Assembly (NCBI GenBank): GCA_027596075.1
Contig: JADGJC010000023.1
Coordinates: 1-64,000 of the forward strand
Reading direction: 5' to 3'
DNA: 64,000 bases
From: Rhizophlyctis rosea
Lineage: Eukaryota; Chytridiomycota; Chytridiomycetes; Rhizophlyctidales; Rhizophlyctidaceae
Below the pieces are notes generated by a model. It was not told the DNA's origin, did no database searches, and saw only the letters and a program-made list of their open reading frames with translations. The translations under genes were made by a program, and so were the position numbers. Positions 23,728 through 35,441 of this stretch are shown in pieces. Positions within the stretch are counted from its first letter, which is position 1. Every line of letters begins with the position of its first letter.

Positions 23728-24156
23728 ATGTCTCTCGTAAAGAACGCCTACAACCGTAAGTCCCCACATAATATACCACCCCTTCCCACAAGCCGGTCGC
23801 CGCACGTTCAAATCCTAGATGACCTCCGTGGACACACCCACTCACCTATCTCGTTCAGTCCTCTACAGGCGGAGTTCTTCTTTCATGGCAACCGTCTTCA
23901 TCGGTGCCTTCGCTTTCGAGACCGTCTTCGACACTGCAACAGACGCTGTGTGGGACCGTGTGAACGCTGGGGTGAGTACCCATGCCGCTCAACAATATAC
24001 CCTTCTCTTGCATTGGCCTCCACCCTCCGTTTGACGTTCCAGATGTATTCAAAAAACGTCACTTAACCTCCTCTTTCAATCACACAGCGACAATGGAAGG
24101 ACATCCGCGGAAAGTACATCCAGGCCGCTGACGCTTCCTCCGACGACTCTGAATAA
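23728..24156 (+). CDS. QCR9: Cytochrome bc1 complex subunit 9
   Basis: Three exons, 23728..23755, 23859..23971 and 24088..24156, with GTAAGT and GTGAGT donors give 69 aa. The single membrane span (ATVFIGAFAFETVFDTATDAVW) with an N-terminal LYRRSS and C-terminal RQWKDI is the classic QCR9/UQCR10 pattern. It is a small, single-span inner-membrane subunit of respiratory complex III, next to the Rieske protein. Length matches the family. The first exon is 28 bp. Confidence 0.93.
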
Positions 24157-24840
24157 ACCTTAATATACATATTTCTGGCCCCGCAACGAGGATTTTTGAT
24201 TGGAAGTCTTGCAAATCGATTTATCCTGTCTTTTATCCTCCGAAACATGTGACATACAAAAGCGACGTTGGAGGGATGCTGAAAGGATTGGGGAATGGAG
24301 ATTGGCGGTTTGGATTTATGTTTGAGAGGGACCCCAGTGCTGGACGAGGAAAAAGGGAAGGGGTGACACGTATGAGTTGTTATATATTTTGGGAAGCGGT
24401 CCAGCAATGGACGAATGTGATGAGAATCACCCATTGCAATTCGTAAAGCGAATGGTGCGGAGCTCCCGTATACACCCATCATAAACAGATCTTCAGCCCA
24501 ACCATCCTCCTTTCAGACAGTGATGATGCAATTCCTCCTAACCCAGACCTTCGTGCCTCGATTTGCAAACCAGAACTTCAATTTCAGGATCGACAATGAT
24601 ATATAACCTTCCATTATTCATTTGCAATCCCTTGCAATGTGCCATCACTCCTCATCTCATCACAAAAGTACAATCCAGGAGCAAAAAGCACATCACCGTC
24701 CGACGCATGACTGGAATGTTTCATAAAAATGCAAAACATAACTAAAGTAAATATATACACAGATCCAGTTACCCACATTGGACAATAAACAAAATGCAGC
24801 CGCTACTCAAGATCAGCAGCTAATGGCTTCAAACCTCCCA
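24157..24840. other. Intergenic region between convergent genes
   Basis: Nothing supported is seen; it must contain the 3' UTRs of QCR9 (+) and the SDR-type gene (-). Confidence 0.5.
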
Positions 24841-25970
24841 TCATGTCCGCCTAGCCAAGATCTCTCTCCCCATCGTAACAATCTCCAAATTCTCCACCGT
24901 CTTCTCTCCATACACCTCACTCCCCTTCCCCTTATACCCACTAACCGCAACACCAACCATCGCAGCACCCAACTCATCACAATGAACTGCCATTGAATCA
25001 CCCATCAGCCATGCCCCGGCGGACAGTAGCACTCCAGAGGTTCCACCATACACCCCTCCTGGGCGGAAGACGATGGTTTCCCATTTGTATGGTTGGGAGT
25101 GGTGGATGGGTGAGGTGGCAAAGGCAAGGACTTGGGCTTCGGCGTTGCCCTGCAAGGTGACAGAAGCAGCTGGTTAGTCGGGGGAGGGGTGAGAGAGGGT
25201 TAGGGTTCCTTACCCGGATTTTTCTGGGAGCTTCTAAAAACCAGAGTCCGGTTGCGTTTTGGTCTCTTACGCAGAATGCTCCACCTAGGTGGATGTATCT
25301 GAATTGTTTCGGTGGACCTGGGGTGCGTTAAGGTTTCCTTAGTATCGATTTTGTTGTTTACTCTGGTGCTTGCATTCATCTCCTGCCCAAGCTTTTATTT
25401 GAGTGCCTTTTGAGATTGACCAACAACTATTGAGCAAGGTCATAGGAAGGCGTCCCATTACCGGACCCGCGTGCAGATGCGTGGTACGCTTTATGATCAA
25501 AGAGCTTTCCCATGTTTCAATACTCCACACCGGCCACAACCAATATTCCGAAATTTGCCCGCATGTCTGCAGTCTTCTGGCATCTCACATTTCCCCACAT
25601 TTTGTTCGCAGCAGCCATCCACAAACACCAACACCACCACAATCACCACACCCTCACCTCCACTCAATACCCCCGCCATGGCCTCCACGAACTTCATGGG
25701 ATAGGTCAAATTAACGGCCACATCCGGCCCATTACTCCCCATACACCACACACACGCATCAGCATCCTTGATCTCATTCACCACCTCCTCTGTGTAATTT
25801 GCAAAATCTTTCACGATAACGGTACGGACTTTCGAATTGTTGTGGTATAGGGAGGCGCCAACTTCGCGTCGGGAGAGGAGGGTAATAGTCGTAATTTGCG
25901 GGTGAGAGAGGGCTTGACGGAGGACAGCGCTGCCTATGAAGCCTGTTGCGCCTGTTAGGAGGAGGTGCAT
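24841..25970 (-). CDS. NAD(P)-binding Rossmann-fold (atypical SDR/NmrA-like) protein
   Basis: Exons 25970..25658, 25317..25214 and 25149..24841 splice in phase to 241 aa. The N terminus MHLLLTGATGFIGSAV contains the dinucleotide-binding TGxxGxxG motif typical of extended/atypical short-chain dehydrogenases. A later VFRPGGVYGG block matches the usual RPGxxYG of the NAD(P)-epimerase/NmrA clan. The catalytic YxxxK is not evident, so it may be a redox sensor or chaperone-like member. An in-frame ATG at 26087 would add a leader (MTRVRNFATSTPF) resembling a mitochondrial presequence. The 340 bp first intron is unusually long for this window. Confidence 0.75.
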
Positions 25971-27110
25971 TTTTGGATGTTTTGGGGCGATGATTTGAGG
26001 GAGAGATGATTTGCAGTGAAATGAATGAATGTTGGGTGAGTCTTTGTTGAAGGGGGTGGAAGTGGCGAAGTTTCTGACACGTGTCATGGAAATATTGGGC
26101 CGCACCACGCGTGTCAGGGTCCTTGTCGTTAGGTAGTTTAGGTCGTTTTGCCGCCGGATTTCATCCCGACCAGGCGCCTATCCAACTCTGTCGATTTGTG
26201 ATGGGCCATCTAGATGGCAATGAAACTCCAGGTTACATCATATCTGTCGCGAACTCTCTCGACCAAATCCCACAGACAAAATGTCGTGCAATCATGTCAG
26301 TCGGAAAGAACACACGGCCGCAACATCATTTTGCATTCCAAAATTGCGATCCAACACTGGTTCTGGTGTGAAAAAAAAAAAAAAAACTTGGCTCAATTTT
26401 GCTTTTTCGCGAAGCATTCTGTGGAGTGTGCACACAGTGGATAGTGTAAACATATGGGAAACAAACTTTGGAAAATAGCGTGAAAAATGGCTCGCATTAG
26501 CACTTCATCTCATCGTATGCTGTCAGTCCTCCCCCCTCCACATTCTCCCCAGCTCTCCCCAAACCCACCATCTCCATACCCGTACACCCCCTATACAATT
26601 GATCCCCTGCACAACTGACAATCCAGCCCGTCCCACCATGTAGATCCTCAATTCCACCCCCAGCCTCCTCCTCGCTTCCCATTCCACTTCCCCGTCCCCT
26701 GCAAAACCGTCTACCACAAATCAAGCGTCCCACCCATCAAACTACCACGTCCGCTTTCTTCTCAGGTGCTGCGAACACTTTTTCAAGCCGTGATGCTCTT
26801 CCCGTTCAATTTTTTGGGCGTCTCGATTCGAGTACACGCCGTGACAACGGTGGGGAATTTGTCATAGGCCTTTTTGCTTCATCTTGGTTGTAGGATTTTA
26901 TGTACCCTTTGTTGCGACTATGTGAGCACGGCATTGTTGGCACTTATACACACGGGGTGCGCAAAGGGAGGAAGAGTTGTTGTTGTCGACGTTGAGGCAA
27001 GGTGCGGTGTTAGGCTCTCCCCGCCAACGCCAGCACAATATTCAGCTGTGTTGGATAGAAAAAAAACGGTATAGTCTCTAACACTTGACTGCATTCATGC
27101 ACGGGCACAG
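25971..27110. other. Divergent region; probable 5' part of an unresolved + strand gene
   Basis: The C-rich stretch 26630-26890 is open on the plus strand in all frames (one reads Ser/Pro-rich, then GAANTFSSRDALPVQFFGRL). A further open piece runs at 26880-27074. They probably belong to exons upstream of 27111, but I could not phase them. A minus-strand frame at 26497-26733 is the alternative reading. Confidence 0.3.
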
Positions 27111-27304
27111 AATCTAAGGATGAAACTGCTTTAATGATCGATCTTGTGGATTCACCAATTCTGACGAATCCCTCCAACTTCAAATTTGCGTGGTCACCAG
27201 TGGGGGAAGCGCAGGACGCTCAAGTGGTGGAGGCGTCTCATCATGAAGAATCGGACGATGAGCTTGAGCTGCCAGAGGGGTTTGGAACCCTACATGGCGC
27301 GTAA
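27111..27304 (+). CDS. C-terminal exon of an unidentified protein
   Basis: After an acceptor (GGGCACAG at 27103-27110) the frame ESKDETALMIDLVDSPILTN...SDDELELPEGFGTLHGA runs to TAA at 27302-27304. It has balanced codon use and an acidic end, unlike random sequence. A phase-1 donor (G|GTGTTAGG, near 27008) joins it to an upstream open segment rich in Val, Cys and Arg. The family is not recognised. Confidence 0.45.
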
Positions 27305-27503
27305 CGAGCAAGCCGCTCCGTGGTTTCACAACGCAACGCAGAGGCAACAACTAATTGATCGTTTGCTCACTAAAATATATTGATAGTCTCTTGTTTACAT
27401 ACAAATAGCCTCGTTCTTTACATACAGTCGCTGTGTTTACCCTCTACACTACCAGATCTTGCCGTATATGGCAACTGTATTCTATTGCCTCGATAATCAC
27501 CAC

Positions 27504-28273
27504 CTAATGCGCAACATGAACCTCCTTAACCCACCCCAAAACCCCCTGCCAACTCTCCCTCTCCGTACACCTCTTGAACCACGCAGCAACAGCAGGCCTA
27601 CTTTCAATCAAGTCCGGCTGCGTCCTGTTGATGACATTGAAGTACGGGATGTGCGCCAGGTCAGCGAGGGAGAACTCGTCGTTGGCGAAGTACAGGTGGG
27701 CGGATAGGTGCTTTTCGTAGATATCGAGAGTGGGCTCGAGGGCTGCACGGCAGGATTCGAGTCTGGCTTGGTCGGTGGGGAGTTTCCTGGCGGGTTTAAT
27801 GGCGGTCTCGAAGATGACGCCCTATTTAGGATGGATGGGACCAATGTCAGGTTATGAGTGCATCAAATGCGGATGACGTCCCTGTCGCCTGCAATTTGAG
27901 CCCAATGTGCTTCAGTGATGCTCACCTGGACATGAGGGTAAAAGTTGTACGAGCTTTGATACGTCCATTGATCAACCACCGACGCCTTCTTCGGTTCACT
28001 CGGCACCAATTTCGCACCAACGTCCGGGTAGAGCGCATTCAGATACCTCACAATCGCAAGGGACTCAAACAAGAAGTTGCCGTCTTCGTCTTCGAGAACG
28101 GGGATCTTGCCGAAGGGGTGGCGAGCAAGATGTTCGGGGAGCTTTTGCTCTTGTTTGATGACGTTGATGTTGATGAATTCAAAGGGGATGTGCTTTTCTT
28201 TGAGAGTCATGACGACTTTTTGGGTGCAGGTGGAGACACCCATGCCGTAGAGTTTGAAGTTCTTGGCGACCAT
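27504..28273 (-). CDS. Glutathione S-transferase
   Basis: Two exons, 28273..27926 and 27821..27504, with a phase-0 104 bp intron (GTGAGC...AATAG) give 221 aa, the normal GST length. The N-terminal thioredoxin-like domain shows KLYGMGVSTCTQKV (Ser/Cys at the active-site helix), the cis-Pro GKIPVLEDEDG and the ES motif LFESLAIVRYL that binds glutathione. The C-terminal helical domain contains FSLADLAHIPY with the conserved N-capping Asp. The layout fits the phi/theta-like cytosolic group that conjugates glutathione to electrophiles. Confidence 0.9.
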
Positions 28274-29075
28274 TGTGGTGGGAGGTTTGTAAATTGATTG
28301 AAAGGAGGAGGCAAGTGTCCGAACTGTTTGACGGATTTGTCGGGATCTCCGAAAATTCTACATATTTATGGAAGTAGCTTGCACCAAATCGGGCTATTGG
28401 ATGCTGATTGATTTGTAATGCCGAAATCCTACCTCGACAACTTGACGAATTGGATGTGTCGCATGAATCTTGCTTTGAAATGGAACCTTGCCTGGGGCGA
28501 GGTTTTCGTGCATTTCCTTTCCTACTCAATGCTCATCACGTTTTCGGAGGATATCGGACTATGAAGCTCCGTGGCATTGGGACAGGCGCATCCTGCACTG
28601 CCTCCTTGTGGTACTCTCCCCCCACAGAGTCGCACAGATAGCATTGTTGTGAGCGGCCAGTTTGCCACTTTCTTCGCCCCGTTGTCATAAAAGGTCAAGT
28701 CACTCAAATTACTCTGAAGTCATCGATTCTTTCCTGTTGGATGCATGCGAAGATGCCACTCCAGTGTGCTCATCCAAAGCTTCTTCTGTCTAGAACACTT
28801 GGCTGCAACAATGGCAACGTTCATGGAATCGTTCATATGTACCCTTCTTGTACGTCACGGAGCGCACGGAAGATATCATGACATTCCCAGATACCAAATC
28901 CGCTCCTTTCCCGACTCTCAATCAACCAAAATCCATGAGGAAAAACATCGATGGTACATTAAACTTGCAGCATCCACATCTTTTCTGTGGTGAGGAGCAG
29001 CCCACTAAGGTATATCATGAAATACATGGAGTCCTCGCTATTGCCTGCAAGGAAAGGCCCCCTCCACTGCACCTA
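28274..29075. promoter_or_regulatory. GST upstream region
   Basis: 0.8 kb between the GST start and the 3' end of the next minus-strand gene. No gene or clear motif is seen. Confidence 0.4.
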
Positions 29076-29852
29076 CTACCGCCCTGGTGGACTTCCTGGC
29101 ATCTCATATTGCGGAGGCTGGCCAGGAACTCCGTAATACACAGGCTGCCCTGCGACTGGTGCTCCATACGGAACTTGCCCCACACCAGCTGGGGCTCCAT
29201 ATTGCGGAAATTGTCCGGGTGCACCATACTGCACAGGCTGCCCACCAGCTGGAACCCCATACGGAACCTGCGCCTGTCCCGGCACAGCGTACTGTGGACC
29301 AGGTACCCCGCCAACCGGCGATGCCGGTGCTGCCGGTGCTGTTGCCCCCCCAATCATCATCTGACTCCTATTCAGCGTCTTCAAAAAGGCCCCAATCTCC
29401 TCATCAAACCGATCCTTATCAAAGTTTCTATCTGCGAATTGGACGAATGCTGCGTTGTGCGTGACGTGTCGCGGGTCCTTGTGGTCACCTTCAAGGAAGC
29501 AGAACACTTCTACGCCGTGGTGACCGTAAGGAACGACGGCAGATCCGCCACCGTTCGGTTGGAGAGGGATGGGATGTTTGTATTGTCTGGAGTGACGAAG
29601 AGGTGGCAGAGCTGTTTAGTGTCATTTCCACCAAATACCAGCGACGCCAATGAGCCCCCACCACTCGTACCTTGTATGTGTGAACGCATATGTTTCATAA
29701 TCGATCTGGACAGTCAGCTTTTGGCTGGTGAGGTTGTACGCAACGTAACGGGTTTTCGTGAGGGGGTTTTCGAATTTGAAGATGCATATTTCATAGTGTT
29801 TGCCGTTTTTGGTCTTGCGGTAGAGGAGACGTTTGATTGTTGTCGTGCCCAT
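29076..29852 (-). CDS. Unknown protein with Pro/Gly/Tyr/Gln repeat tail
   Basis: Exons 29852..29671 and 29586..29076, joined across an 84 bp intron (GTACGA...CACTCCAG, phase 2), give 230 aa. The first ~150 residues form a charged, folded-looking domain (KRLLYRKTKNGKHYEICIFK, later FCFLEGDHKDPRHVTHNAAF) that I do not recognise. The last ~75 residues are imperfect repeats of the type GQPVQYGAPGQFPQYGAP, resembling the Pro/Gly/Tyr-rich tails of annexin- or ALG-2-like proteins. A 451-codon plus-strand frame overlapping it is an antisense shadow. Confidence 0.65.
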
Positions 29853-30859
29853 CTGTACTACCCTTATTTCAAATATTCCTTATCTGACGTGAAAAAGTTG
29901 AAAAGCTGCTGGGGAAGCGTGGGATGTTTGTTGTTTTATCTTTCTGGAGCCGTAGAGATTCGGGAAAAGTTGGGACGATTTGGATTCCTCCACCAGCGAC
30001 GGTGCTTCCACCGGACAAGTCACACAAAAATCCTCCTTCCCGACCGTGGAACATTCGCTTGTGACCAGATAAATGCCACATCTCCAAAACACCCTGGCGT
30101 TTGTTTTCAAGTAAGACCCCTAAAGGTTTTCTCATGCACCCAAAAAGTGACATTGTCAAAGCTACTCAAGTTCAACTGCCAATTAGAAATTCAGAACAGG
30201 TGATGAAGTGACTGATTGATAAATGGCTCGTTTACAGGATCAACGTGATGGGTAATGTTGGGCAGAGATCCAAGTAGCAGTCATTCAATAAAATGCAACT
30301 GTACTCTCCAGGCAAGCGCTCTCCACTCTTTGTTGTCCTCATTTTGTCGCATGTATTGCAATTCCTCATTGGAGAGCTTGACATGATGCTTCACGTGTCT
30401 CTCCTCAATGTATCTCTGGGTTCATGCTCATAGACTGGCGAACGTATCCAGACCGAGGCGCAATGCGCATTGCCGGATGTTATGTCTCAAATCCGATGAC
30501 CGGTGAATGATGATTCGTCTTTTGAAGAAAGTTCAGGAACCTCTGGTATGGGAGAAGATGGAGCGCCGGCCGCGCAGGTTGGCATCGGTCCACTTCACTG
30601 CGGCCCATTCTTTCAGAGTGAAACCGACTATGCGCAGGAATGGGATGGAGGCCAAGTAAGGGACACAGAGCCGTCACTTGGCCGAGTTTCAAAGGCTACA
30701 TAGATTCCAGCGGAAAGGCAGCTACATAAAGTCGCAACCCTATCCTCTGACCTTCCCTCCACAGTTGTGCATAGCAGTACTTAAGCTCCAGGGCACTCAG
30801 CTGGCCACTAGAATCGAACGGAAGATAGTGCATAGCATATTACTGGCTGTCGTTCAACA
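29853..30859. other. Divergent region; possible 5' exon of the PARP-like gene
   Basis: An ATG at 30507 opens 49 codons that end in a good donor (GTAAGG at 30656). A strong acceptor (CTGAC...CCACAG at 30764) follows. I could not connect this exon in frame with the PARP-like domain, so it stays tentative. Confidence 0.3.
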
Positions 30860-31431
30860 ATGTGCTACGAGACCAAACCGCCCTCATCTGGCTCCTCGTC
30901 CATCTGGACAACCTGGCTTCAAACTCACGCCAAGTGGCCTGCTCACCTCATCGTCAAAAGTGTTCGCATCCTCAAATCGCACCACACCTGGCCCGACGCA
31001 TCCCGCAAAGCTCATGCAAAGAAAGAAGAGCGCACCGCCAGCAACTACCAGGCACGCTTCCTTTGGCACGGCACCAAGCACCACAACATCGAGAACATCG
31101 CCAAGAACGGTTTTTACAGCGGAACGTGGCATGCCGTCCACCCAAATTACTCGATGACGTACACCAACAACAACCAGCTGATCCTCTCGTCGGTCCTTGT
31201 GTACACCGATGAATGGAAGTACGGGGGCGATACCGTGCAAGTGAAAGCTTCCGATCGCGTCATTCCACTTGCTGTGATTGAGGTGGCTCAGCAGGTTGAG
31301 CAGGTACAGACAATTTTAACTATGCCCGGGTTGACGATGCAAATTCAAGATGATTGCTGATCATTGTCAAATCTCAGGAGGAAAGCGTTGAAGAGTATGA
31401 TAACGAGAGTGACTACTATAGCTCGGATTAG
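30860..31431 (+). CDS. PARP-type ADP-ribosyltransferase domain protein (5' end uncertain)
   Basis: Exons 30860..31303 and 31378..31431 splice in phase 0. The core reads RFLWHGTKHHNIENIAKNGF, the PARP catalytic signature: His of HGT binds NAD, then Ile-x3-Gly-Phe. A following NYSMTYTNNNQL segment occupies the place of the Tyr-containing helix. The C terminus is acidic and Tyr-rich (EEYDNESDYYSSD). From the first ATG it is only 165 aa, so upstream exons are likely. PARPs attach ADP-ribose to proteins or nucleic acids. The third H-Y-E residue is not certain; it may be a mono-ADP-ribosyltransferase. Confidence 0.6.
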
Positions 31432-31821
31432 TCGTAGACACAGAGATAGCTTCATTTGTGTAGAGGAATGCAAATGTCGGAGGGCTTAGCAACGAACGGC
31501 TGATAGCGGGCATGCACATTGCCATTGGAGCCAAGAGCGTTAATGCAAATATCTATATCTCCTTTCTATTGCATTTGGCAGAGCCACGAAGAGAGCAAAA
31601 AGGGTACTAGGTCGCACTGTTATTCCCGTATTTCAGACTCGGACTGTGTGAGAAGATCAATGGGGGACTGTGTCATCGGTGACGACGAGAGGTGCTCCAA
31701 GCGGGTGGACTGAACATTATGAATTCAGGCGGCAGTTCTGTATTGAAATGGTCGTAACATGCAAACCAGGATGGAAAGAGCTTTTCTTCACCACTCAAAT
31801 GTTATGCAGCTAAATCTCAAT

Positions 31822-33361
31822 TCATAACATCGTCAAACCTTCCCCTCTCTCCTCCAAAACATACTTGAGATACCCCCACTGAAAAGCCGGATGCTGCACT
31901 GACAAGATGAAGTTAACGGGCCCATTGCGTCGACGGGCCCAGAGCTGAAGAGGCAAGGGAGATGTCATAAGGAAAGAGATTTGCAATTTTGAAATTCACA
32001 GGCCCTCAACAAGAGCAAAGTTGCCTTCCCCAAACCCACCAACCTCCCCGTTCTCAGATCGAAACCGCCACCTCCATTCATCCCGCCGGTAATGCTAGAA
32101 GATGTAGCCAGAAACTTCGTTTGTTTCATCTTCGGCTCGTTCAGGTTGATGATGGGACCCACGGCGCATACTTTCCTGTCATAGTCATGGTATATGCGTT
32201 GATGCCATTCGTGTAGCGTATGGGTGAGCGATACTCCGATTTTCGAACTGTGGGGTTCACCAATCAAGAAATGAGCGGCATACTATGGCTGGAGGGCGTG
32301 GAGGAGCTTACAACTTTTCAGCACCTTCCACCACAAGTGTGGAGAACGATTGTCTCAATTGTTCTTCACTGGGAGCTACGGGGTACCCCACACCACACAC
32401 CAAAGTCCCAGGACACCCAAACTCCACTCGCGCCTCAAGTGGCAACTTCTTGCCTCCATCAGCTTTCAGTTTCAAAAACGCTACATCGTTTGAGCTCCAT
32501 GTGTGGACGGTTACTGGACAGGTCTCAGTACCATCACCGTTATCGTCTCGGAACAAGGTTTCCATCTCGCGTGGGATGGTGTCAAGGAGATTCAGGTCAT
32601 ACCACTGGTCAGGCTCGGCCATGTGTTCTGCGAAAGAGAAAGCCGGTATTGACGTTTGTTGGATCCAGAAATCTGGCTCAGCGTACGTATCTTGCTAATA
32701 CACCCACCTCGTGCGTCAACCTCAAACGTGCCCCTAATGCTGACGAGCCTAAATCTCGCATCAGGCTTCAGGAATCCATGCCAAGTCGTGACAACCACGC
32801 CATTTCCTAACAAAACTCCAGAAGCTGCATTCCTCCACAGTACGCGATGCGTCTTCCATCTGGGCGATAAGTCGCATCACGGATTTAGCTGCTGTGGACG
32901 CGTTGATTGCCCCTTCGGTTATGGCGGTCATGGGCTGTAGAGCTGAGAACTGACTTTTGCAGTTTGCTGGTAGAAAGCGGTGGACGGACTTGGTAATGAC
33001 TGGCACCTGACCGATGACCACCACTGAATGAGTGTCTTCGTATCTTTCGATGACGAGTATAACATCCATTTCAAGATGTATGCACCTTCTCCACATGCGA
33101 CGCTCCTCGTTCACCTGCCCTCTTCTTCCCCACCCTTTCCCCGTCCCTCCCATCCAAAACCTCAGCCTCCTCCCTGCCTCTCTTACGGCCCAAAGTACCC
33201 TCCTCTGCACCACCCACCACCGCAAACTTCAAACTAGACCCCACCAAAACCTCACCCTTCTCACTCAGCGCGTACACAAACGGGTCCAAGCCCCCCTGGT
33301 CGCTATGCAAATGGATACGTCCAAAGGAAGTTAAAGTCGCGTCGTCTTGAAGTAGGGACAT
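31822..33361 (-). CDS. Trypsin-fold peptidase-like protein, nucleophile Ser replaced by Asn
   Basis: Resolved 3' exons are one ending at 32708, then 32627..32312, 32247..32040 and 31944..31822, all in phase. Landmarks are GNGVVVTTWHGF (His equivalent), WSSNDVAFLKL (Asp equivalent) and TGGMNGGGGFD where active enzymes carry GxSGG. The codon at the nucleophile position is AAT. The last exon is NGPVNFILSVQHPAFQWGYL-like. The 5' half, from a putative ATG at 33361, contains open frames interrupted by at least two unresolved introns between about 33230 and 32850. It resembles the HtrA/TYSND1-like trypsin clan. It is probably inactive as a protease unless the cysteine- or serine-equivalent lies elsewhere. 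Confidence 0.6.
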
Positions 33362-34909
33362 GCGCGAACATAACAGTGTTTCAGGGCTGAATGGCAATTG
33401 TCTACATAGGATGGGACGTGAGAAACGGTGAAGCAAGCGTGACGCGCGGCATCATCATGGCATCAATGAACAGCAACGTCAATCTGGCTCTTTTGTTTAT
33501 CCCACTTATCCCGATCATCCGCGAATCCAAATATGATGCCTTGCAGCCTTCTGGCCTCCCATGGTGATGAAATGAACAGCTTGATTCGATTGCTTCAAGA
33601 TGCAAATAGCCATGGAGGATACATATTGAAGGGAAATTTTTTTTCGTCTCCTTTCTTACATACATTATGTTCAGAGAGGCAGAAAGCGTTGCTCCGAAGT
33701 GCGCTTATTCATGATCATAAGCGACAGCCCGCCCCCATGCATGATAAGTTACAAACAACAAGAAGGGGTCTTCGAATTGCCTTCAACTGAAAGCGTTCAT
33801 GCCCACACGGCGGCATTGAAAACAACGTGCGCTGTCTTGGTTTCTTTCTTTTTTTGCATCACGCATGATAACGGACCAAGTGTTTTGGAAAGCAAGCACA
33901 TTTCCCAAATGGCCCTGCTTTTCGGAATGGTTCCGAAACAAAGAGAAAAAGAGTAACCATCCGGAAGTGCTAGCAAATCGCCTCGTGGTTCCACACCGAG
34001 GCAGTTCGTCTGCACAATGGGCCAGCTAGACATGCGCAGACGATTTAGAACAGCTTCTCAAATATGTTTTTCGTTCCAGACCAATATCGACTCCACCTCC
34101 ATCCACCAACAAGAATGAAGCAACCCGACACGGATCATATCAGATGCAAAAGAAGGCAACCTTCCCCCGTCCAACAATGTGTTACTTTCTCACCTCACGG
34201 AATCAAATGTTGATCCACACTTATTTTGCGCACATTTGTGACATTCAAGGGGGGAGGAAAAAAGCATCGGTATGCAGAAATAGAGCAATCAGCGCTTGGT
34301 TCCTGCCAGCATTGATTGGTGGGCAGTACGCTGCACACGGCTAAGTTCGGGCTCGCATTCGACCATTTCCATTCATATCATCAAGAGTCATCACACCACG
34401 CACCGCACAGGTTTACCCGCCTGGTAAACTTGGCAATATGTTGCGATTGTCGCAAAACAGTATTTTGGATAAGTTTATCAACCGCTAATCAACCCCACTC
34501 AAGACGGACTTCCCAAGTTTCCAAAATCGAAGGGTTTTCCTATGATAGCCATCGGGTTCAACGATGCCAATTGAAAGCACGTGCATACTTGACCGTGATC
34601 GGGATGATAAGTATGCGCACATCATTTAACTCAAGGGTGCTTCTTTTTCATTTGACCCTGCCGCCCTGCTGATTTGGTCATCATCCATATTTTGTTGACT
34701 TCGTAACGACGCAAGATGAATATCCGATACCAATCCAATTCTTGTGTAGAAAATGGCGTTACGATCGGAAATACGTGGGCAAAATAAGACATCTCTCTAT
34801 CTCTATATCGAATCACATAAGTATTCAGGGCACTATTGTAAGGGATCCAAACATTGGACCAGCAAGGTGCACGTGCATTCTTCCTAGAAAAGGGGGTCCA
34901 CCACTCAGA

Positions 34910-34975
34910 TTAAGGATTAGCGGATTACATTCCGGATTTCGAGGATTGCGGATTACGACATTAGGATTTACTTAG
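34910..34975 (+). repeat. Degenerate GGATTA repeat
   Basis: Seven or so GGATT(A/T) words lie within 65 bp at irregular spacing. Confidence 0.45.
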
Positions 34976-35441
34976 AAATGGGTGATCATGTTTAGAGCTG
35001 ATCGTTGACGTTGGTCTGTCTGAACATCAATGGATCGAGTTGAGTGAATTGGGTCGGTTCGGATGACACGCAAACTGATGAACAGTCTAACAGTGAGTAA
35101 CTCAAAGGACAGCGTGTAACCTGTGCTGTGAGGTCGATGATAGATCCTGCACATTTTTTGTGCCAAAAAGATTGAGCTCCTCTTCTGCTAGACGTTCGGA
35201 ATGCACCGGTCAGTCTCAAAATGATACGACGGTGCTCATGTGGATGTCCCGACCCAATATCTGGATATGTCTGCCCAACCTGACAAGCTACGAAGCCTAT
35301 GAAGATTGCAACATCACAGACGCGACCACGCACATGTGTGAATGCCAATATTTTGTTGCACGTCAATCATCATGAAAGTATTAGATAGTTTGAGCCCTAC
35401 ACACCTGGTCAAGGCTTCACAAAGGTCGGAAAGGTAAACCT

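Noticed and set aside
28848..30203. 451-codon plus-strand open frame
   Set aside because: It begins without ATG and lies antisense to the two-exon repeat-tailed gene, whose splice phases and repeats are coherent; it also crosses the promoter of that gene.
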